Assembly (NCBI RefSeq): GCF_019042215.1
Contig: NZ_JAHQCS010000120.1
Location: 1 to 41,831 of the forward strand
Direction: 5' to 3'
Length of the DNA stretch: 41,831 nt
Source: Evansella tamaricis
GTDB lineage: Bacteria; Bacillota; Bacilli; Bacillales; Salisediminibacteriaceae
Part shown: positions 38,098 through 41,831 of the stretch, in pieces
Numbering within the stretch: the first letter of the stretch is position 1
Layout: every line of letters begins with the position of its first letter
The notes under the pieces: model-generated
Told to the model about the DNA's origin: nothing
The model's input: only the letters and a program-made list of their open reading frames with translations
Database searches by the model: none
Translations under genes and position numbers: made by a program

Positions 38098-38155
38098 AAA
38101 AGACTGTCCAAAAAAAGTTAAGGAATTGACTTTTTGAATAGGGCAGTCTTTTCGT
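38098..38155 (+). terminator. Terminator of the yrzI-like operon
   Basis: AAAAGACTGTCC pairs with GGGCAGTCTTTT with one mismatch/wobble zone; an inner AAAAAGT/ACTTTTT helix sits in the loop. Confidence 0.8.
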
Positions 38156-38437
38156 TTCTAAGCTCAGAATTATTTTTCTATTTCTAGCACTGGAACAATT
38201 CGCTGCTAGGGTCTTTAGATGTGTCAACAAAAAGATATATAACTTTAGTTAAACTTCCTTATAAAGAAATAGCTTGAATAGACAAAAATAACGACAAAAA
38301 CAAAGAACATCCCAGAAACTAAACGAATGTCTAGTCAAAACAACTAGATGTTACATAAACTGTTTATGTCAAACGAGACTAGGACCTATATTATTTTACA
38401 TGAGGGTTACAAATATGAAGCGTAAGGAGAGAGTAAA
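38156..38437. other. Intergenic region with a perfect palindrome
   Basis: No gene seen. ACATAAAC-T-GTTTATGT (38353-38369) is a 17-bp perfect palindrome about 70 bp before the Hsp20-like gene, a possible operator. Another inverted pair, GTCTAGT/ACTAG, lies just upstream. Confidence 0.45.
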
Positions 38438-38824
38438 ATGTTAAACAGAGGAACAGATTTATTTGGTTTTCCGTTATTTGGGAATCCTGGACGCAAACCA
38501 TCTCATACTCTAACATTAAATGTTCAGGATACAGAAAAAGCTTTAATCATTGAGGGCGTTGTTCAAGGGTTTGAAAAAGAACATCTTCAAATCGAATTTG
38601 TGCGAAATGGTTTGTTAGTCATTGCAGAAAGACCCATTGAGGTTGCTGAAGGAGAAAGTAAAGAGGACGTTGAAGTAACTCCGCAGACAACACGTATTGA
38701 GCGATTTGTGCCTGTATTCTTCCCATTCACAGAAAAAGATGTAAAAGCTTCTTTTGCAGACAACACGTTGAAGATTGTTATTACAAAGAATAAAGAACAC
38801 CGTAAATTCATTTCAGTGGAATAA
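38438..38824 (+). CDS. Hsp20/alpha-crystallin-like protein
   Basis: A 128-aa small heat-shock-type protein. The alpha-crystallin domain runs from about residue 24 (TLTLNVQD) to the end, including RIERFVPVFFPFTEKDVKASF and NTLKIVITKN. The N-terminal arm is short, as in spore-associated Hsp20 proteins such as CotP. It may act in the spore (inference from neighbours). AAGGAGAG precedes the ATG. Confidence 0.75.
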   Translation: MLNRGTDLFGFPLFGNPGRKPSHTLTLNVQDTEKALIIEGVVQGFEKEHLQIEFVRNGLLVIAERPIEVAEGESKEDVEVTPQTTRIERFVPVFFPFTEKDVKASFADNTLKIVITKNKEHRKFISVE

Positions 38825-38866
38825 CAAACCAATAATGTTTTGTGCTTTAGTATTTCATATGGAGAT

Positions 38867-38911
38867 AAATTGCTAAGTGGTAGTATATCCACTTAGCAAT
38901 TTATTTTTTAA
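38867..38911 (+). terminator. Terminator of the Hsp20-like gene
   Basis: AAATTGCTAAGTGG pairs perfectly with CCACTTAGCAATTT, then ATTTTTT. Confidence 0.92.
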
Positions 38912-38925
38912 TAGGTAAAATGTAT

Positions 38926-39074
38926 AAGTTTTGGCAAATTCGGGGATTATTTAACTCCATCGCCTACTCGCTGCGGGGCACTTCGGAAGTGACAACTGAA
39001 GTCAAAAAGCGGACTTCTGTTGTCATTCCTCCACTGCCCTACGCTCGTAATCTTAGGCGATTGCGCTTTTCTTT
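38926..39074 (+). repeat. Interspersed repeat copy R10 (short form)
   Basis: Short element with slightly decayed left end (TTTAACTCCATCGCCTACTC) and a hairpin missing two bases (GACTTCTGTTGTC). Tail CTGCCCTACGCTCG and GCGCTTTTCTT are intact. It follows the Hsp20 terminator in the same orientation. Confidence 0.87.
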
Positions 39075-39108
39075 TAAAACCAAAACCTGATTTTAGCCCT
39101 TTCCAAAA

Positions 39109-39135
39109 ACATTTTCCTTACATAATCATATAATA
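39109..39135 (+). promoter_or_regulatory. Sigma-K promoter of the YppG-like gene
   Basis: AC (39109-39110), 16 bp, CATATAATA (39127-39135), an exact match to AC-N16-CATANNNTA. Confidence 0.65.
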
Positions 39136-39174
39136 TAATGAATGATTTGTTTCTGTCTTAAGGGAGGGAAAAAG

Positions 39175-39648
39175 ATGAGACAACAAAGATTTGAACCTAA
39201 TCGATCGGCAGATCCTTTTAGTCAAGTAATGTTTGGAAATCATAAGCAACACCATCAACAGCACCATCAACACCACCATCAACACCACCAATCATATCAA
39301 CAGCACCCATATTCAAATCCGTATCAGCAACAATATCAGCATCCACAACACCCACAGTACCAACAACACCCACAGCACCATCCAACTCAAACATTTCAGC
39401 ATCATCAGCAGCACCCACAACATCAGTTTCATCAACAACCGATGCCGCAGCCTAATGGACCATTTTCTAAAAAACAAAAGATGCCAAAGCAGAAAATGAA
39501 TGTAATGAAACATTTTCAAAAAGAAGATGGTTCACTAGATTTCGAAAAACTAGGAAATAGTGTCAATCAAGTGAGTGGAATTTATGGTCAGGTTAGTCCA
39601 TTGGTGAAACAGCTATCTCCATTAATTTCAGTATTTAAGAAATCTTAA
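39175..39648 (+). CDS. His/Gln-rich spore coat-type protein (YppG-like)
   Basis: A 157-aa protein. Residues about 20-100 are low-complexity, dominated by His, Gln, Pro and Tyr, in HHQQHHQHHHQ-like runs. The C-terminal 45 residues (FQKEDGSLDFEKL, VSGIYGQVSPLVKQL) match the YppG family. A late mother-cell coat role is inferred from the sigma-K promoter and neighbours. The His-rich tract could bind metals. GGGAGGG precedes ATG 39175. Confidence 0.75.
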   Translation: MRQQRFEPNRSADPFSQVMFGNHKQHHQQHHQHHHQHHQSYQQHPYSNPYQQQYQHPQHPQYQQHPQHHPTQTFQHHQQHPQHQFHQQPMPQPNGPFSKKQKMPKQKMNVMKHFQKEDGSLDFEKLGNSVNQVSGIYGQVSPLVKQLSPLISVFKKS

Positions 39649-39669
39649 TTTAGTTGACCATTTATGTGA

Positions 39670-39705
39670 GGTTGTCTCCTGAGAAGGGGGCAACCATTTT
39701 TATAT
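39670..39705 (+). terminator. Terminator of the YppG-like gene
   Basis: GGTTGTCTCC pairs with GGGGGCAACC, then ATTTTTA. Confidence 0.75.
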
Positions 39706-39745
39706 TTTTGTTCGTATACTCAAATATGTATATCTCGAATGTATT

Positions 39746-39790
39746 TTAAAAAACTCACCTATTGAAAAATAAATTCCAACAGGTGAGTTT
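39746..39790 (-). terminator. Terminator of the Gly/Tyr-rich coat-like gene
   Basis: On the minus strand AAACTCACCT pairs with AGGTGAGTTT, then TTTT. Confidence 0.8.
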
Positions 39791-39826
39791 AAAATTATTG
39801 ATTTTATTGTTTGTAAATGCTTTATT

Positions 39827-40174
39827 CTACCAGAAAAAGGCAGATCCTAATGCAAATCCTCCAATACCTGCAAGAGCAACCGGGAAGAAATTAGGGTTTC
39901 CACCCCATCCAGGGCGAGGGCCATATCCAGGTGCACCATATCCTGCGGGAGCACCGTAACCTGGGGCACCGTAATGACCATATCCAGGTGCTGCACCGTG
40001 ACCATAGTAACCAGGATATCCATAACCAAAGCCGCCTCTGGCCATTGCAGGGCGTTCAAGCCAGACATTTTCCTGATCAACATCCATTATTCTTCCAGTA
40101 TGCGTTTTACCACATTTTTCTGTTATTTGTACGAATTGACCTTGGTGTTGACAACATAAATCATAGTAACTCAT
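39827..40174 (-). CDS. Coat-like protein with Gly/Tyr/Pro repeats
   Basis: A 115-aa protein. Residues 1-42 form a Cys-containing small domain (YYDLCCQHQGQFVQITEKCG, then HTGRIMDVDQENVWLERP) that could be a small beta-barrel. Residues about 45-92 are GYGAPGYG-type repeats. A hydrophobic C-terminal segment (FFPVALAGIGGFALGSAFFW) ends it. Composition suggests a spore surface protein; function is inference. GGGAGGGATATGA precedes the ATG. Confidence 0.7.
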   Translation of the reverse strand: MSYYDLCCQHQGQFVQITEKCGKTHTGRIMDVDQENVWLERPAMARGGFGYGYPGYYGHGAAPGYGHYGAPGYGAPAGYGAPGYGPRPGWGGNPNFFPVALAGIGGFALGSAFFW

Positions 40175-40357
40175 TCATATCCCTCCCTTCTTGGGAATCT
40201 TTTAATAGTTTATTAACTAAGTAATTTGTTGATTGTACATATGTGCTAGTTTTTTATAAAAAATCCCTTTTTAGTTCTTTCTAAATGACGTAAGCCTAAC
40301 TCTTTACAGATGTACTGGGCGAACTACACGATTTTAAATATATCAGCAGAAGTCTAT

Positions 40358-40384
40358 ACAAAATGTTGGCTCCTACATACAGTA
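40358..40384 (+). promoter_or_regulatory. Sigma-K promoter of YjcZ cassette 1
   Basis: AC (40358-40359), 16 bp, CATACAGTA (40376-40384). A 5-bp stem-loop TGCGA/TCGCA (40389-40406) lies at the expected transcript 5' end. Confidence 0.8.
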
Positions 40385-40436
40385 TTAATGCGAAGAAAAA
40401 ATCGCAGGAAAATTAGCTAAGAGGAGGGAAGCTCAG

Positions 40437-40550
40437 ATGGGTGCACCTGCTGGAGGATACGCTTCAGGTTTTGCGTTTATTATCGTGGTGTTCATTTTGT
40501 TAGTAATTATTGGTGCAGCAGTAGTAAGACCAGGGGGATATTATTACTAA
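40437..40550 (+). CDS. YjcZ-family small protein, short form, cassette 1
   Basis: A 37-aa protein: a glycine/alanine N-terminus, one membrane segment (FAFIIVVFILLVIIGAAVV) and RPGGYYY. This is the YjcZ/tiny-TM Bacillus sporulation family. GAGGAGGG precedes the ATG. It is the first gene of cassette 1 and is paralogous to the gene at 41007. Mother-cell expression is predicted by the sigma-K promoter. Confidence 0.85.
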   Translation: MGAPAGGYASGFAFIIVVFILLVIIGAAVVRPGGYYY

Positions 40551-40640
40551 AAAGTTCTCCGGTTTGACTCTCACTCAATAAGTGAGAGGAAAAATGTTGA
40601 AAAATGAAGGTTTCTTAAATTTAAAAAGGAGGAATTCAAA

Positions 40641-40814
40641 ATGAGTCACTATCAAGACCCATATGCAGCTTACGGTTGTGCTCCTACAGCACCTGTAGCA
40701 GCACCAGCACACGGAGGAGGATTTGCAGGAGGATTTGCGTTAATCCTTGTATTGTTTATCCTATTAGTAATCATTGGGGCAGCTTTAGCTGCAGGAACTG
40801 GAGCAGCATACTAA
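40641..40814 (+). CDS. YjcZ-family small protein, long form, cassette 1
   Basis: A 57-aa protein: MSHYQDPYAAYGCAP, an Ala/Pro-rich linker, GGGFAGGFALILVLFILLVI and a C-terminal AAGTGAAY. Same membrane segment as the short form with an added Tyr/Cys N-terminus. AAAAGGAGGAATTC precedes the ATG. It is followed by a terminator, so cassette 1 is a two-gene operon. Confidence 0.87.
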   Translation: MSHYQDPYAAYGCAPTAPVAAPAHGGGFAGGFALILVLFILLVIIGAALAAGTGAAY

Positions 40815-40828
40815 TTAGCAAAAAACAG

Positions 40829-40859
40829 AAGGCTGTGAGGACTTTCCTACAGCCTTTTC
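40829..40859 (+). terminator. Terminator of YjcZ cassette 1
   Basis: AAGGCTGT pairs with ACAGCCTT, then TT. Confidence 0.8.
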
Positions 40860-40928
40860 ATTATAAACTTGGAAGATGACTACTCATAAGCAAGAGCCTA
40901 ATTTAAACAATATTGGATTATCGTCTAT

Positions 40929-40955
40929 ACAAAATGTCATCTTCCACATATGTTA
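40929..40955 (+). promoter_or_regulatory. Sigma-K promoter of YjcZ cassette 2
   Basis: AC (40929-40930), 16 bp, CATATGTTA (40947-40955). It shares 15 identical bases (GTCTATACAAAATGT) with cassette 1 and a 6-bp stem-loop TGCGAA/TTCGCA (40960-40977) at the transcript start. Confidence 0.8.
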
Positions 40956-41006
40956 TTGGTGCGAAGGATATTTCGCAAAGACTTTTCTCGAAGGAGTGAA
41001 TGTTTC

Positions 41007-41129
41007 ATGAGTCATACGACCGCAGGCGCAGGCGTAGGTGGATTCGCGTTTATTCTTGTAGTGTTTATCTTGTTAGTAATTATCGGAGCAGCCGTTGTTA
41101 GACCAGGACACGGTTACGGATATTACTAA
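41007..41129 (+). CDS. YjcZ-family small protein, short form, cassette 2
   Basis: A 40-aa paralogue of the 40437 gene: MSHTTAGAGVGGFAFILVVF, then VIIGAAVVRPGHGYGYY. GAAGGAGTGAA lies upstream. The membrane segment is nearly identical to cassette 1. Confidence 0.85.
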   Translation: MSHTTAGAGVGGFAFILVVFILLVIIGAAVVRPGHGYGYY

Positions 41130-41187
41130 GGTTTAAACAGTATTATCGAATCGAATAAATCAAATTTTAACGAGGAGGAATTCTTAA

Positions 41188-41409
41188 ATGAGTCACTATC
41201 ACGGAGGATACGCAGACCCAGCAGCAATGGGTGGTTATGGATACGGTGAACCAGGATACTATGGTTGCTGTGCACCAGCTGCACCAGTAGCAGCACCAGC
41301 ACCAGCTCATGGTGGAGGATTTGCAGGAGGATTTGCATTAGTCCTTGTACTGTTTATCCTATTGGTAATTATCGGAGCAGCATTAGCAGCTGGAACTGGA
41401 GCTTACTAA
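41188..41409 (+). CDS. YjcZ-family small protein, long form, cassette 2
   Basis: A 73-aa protein with an expanded Gly/Tyr N-terminus (MSHYHGGYADPAAMGGYGYG), a CC pair, an Ala/Pro linker and the family membrane segment (GGFALVLVLFILLVIIGAAL), ending AAGTGAY. It is the longest of the four YjcZ genes. GAGGAGG precedes the ATG. Confidence 0.88.
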   Translation: MSHYHGGYADPAAMGGYGYGEPGYYGCCAPAAPVAAPAPAHGGGFAGGFALVLVLFILLVIIGAALAAGTGAY

Positions 41410-41439
41410 TAGCAGACTCAGGCTGCATGAATGAGGAAG

Positions 41440-41469
41440 AAGGCTGTTGGATTATCCAACAGCCTTTTC
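41440..41469 (+). terminator. Terminator of YjcZ cassette 2
   Basis: AAGGCTGTTGG pairs with CCAACAGCCTT, then TTCT. Confidence 0.9.
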
Positions 41470-41490
41470 TCTGTAAAAAATAAGAAAGCA

Positions 41491-41831
41491 TAAGTTTTTG
41501 CACCTTCGGGCATTGTCTAGCTCCAGCGCCTACTCGCATGGGAACTGAAAAGTGGTGCTTTTCCACTTTTACAGTCCCTAAGCAATGAGCGTAGCCGTCG
41601 CAATCTTTAAAAAGCTTGATAGGAGTGGTTTTCTCCTATCATGCGAGCGACGAGCGCAGCCATTGCCATACAAATAAAAGGAACTGAAAAAGTGGTTTTA
41701 AACTTTTTCAGTTGCTTCTTAATCGCATGGGAACTGAAAAGTGGTGCTTTTCCACTTTTACAGTCCCTAAGCAATGAGCGTAGCCGTCGCAATCTTTAAA
41801 AAGCATGATAGGAGCGGTTTTCTCCTATCAT
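41491..41831 (+). repeat. Interspersed repeat copy R11 with tandem nested modules (truncated)
   Basis: The canonical left end (AGCGCCTACTCGC) is followed by the ~189-bp module at 41538 and a second copy from 41727 that runs off the window. The insertion point is the same as in R5. Plus orientation after cassette 2. Confidence 0.87.

Noticed and set aside
39218-39519. Long frames on both strands over the His-rich tract
   Set aside because: They result from CAC/CAT/CAA repeats read in other frames and have no ribosome site.
40175-40260. Sigma-K promoter for the minus-strand Gly/Tyr-rich gene
   Set aside because: The best candidate, CATATGTAC, fails the final TA of CATANNNTA and lacks a properly spaced AC.

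Overview
The window looks like chromosome from a low-GC, endospore-forming Bacillaceae, probably an Oceanobacillus/Virgibacillus-type genus. The evidence is the AT-rich coding sequence, strong AGGAGG ribosome sites, a SAM riboswitch on metNPQ, and several sporulation or spore-coat genes. The gene order also follows the B. subtilis yus-yur-yun-yut block, recalled from memory and not aligned. No rRNA, tRNA, CRISPR array, transposase or phage gene was seen.

Layout. 1-2632: repeat remnant, small hypothetical gene, MFS exporter, SCP2-like yusD. 2676-5641: sigma-A promoter, SAM riboswitch and metN-metP-metQ methionine importer. 5721-6068: two interspersed repeats. 6166-7029: yurZ-like gene and a doubtful small ORF. 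7542-12874: sufC-D-S-U-B Fe-S assembly operon. 13114-17912: yunF, yunE, yunD, yunC and an HD-GYP phosphodiesterase. 17991-19294: thyA-dfrA. 19491-20372: yunB. 21084-22421: Na+-dependent amino-acid transporter with a textbook promoter. 22611-36762: the lytH/lipA/yut block, including a SufR-like regulator, dapF, an MqnE-like radical SAM enzyme and an A-type Fe-S carrier. 37078-41831: an accessory-like region of tiny genes (a 23-codon ORF under long-range RNA structure, two yrzI genes), an Hsp20-like gene, coat-type proteins, and two tandem YjcZ cassettes each behind a matching sigma-K promoter.

Themes. Fe-S metabolism is concentrated here: the suf operon, NifU-like YutI, A-type carrier YutM, the Fe-S enzymes LipA and MqnE-like, and a regulator with a SufR-like cysteine pattern. 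Sporulation is the second theme (yunB, lytH, yutC, yutH, yrzI, YppG-like, YjcZ). The most striking non-coding feature is a family of modular, highly foldable intergenic repeats. There are ten copies plus remnants, all in the same orientation as the transcription unit they follow, usually just past its terminator. Some carry a 57-bp hairpin arm and two carry a nested ~189-bp module. Starts were chosen by ribosome-site spacing and often differ from the longest open frame.
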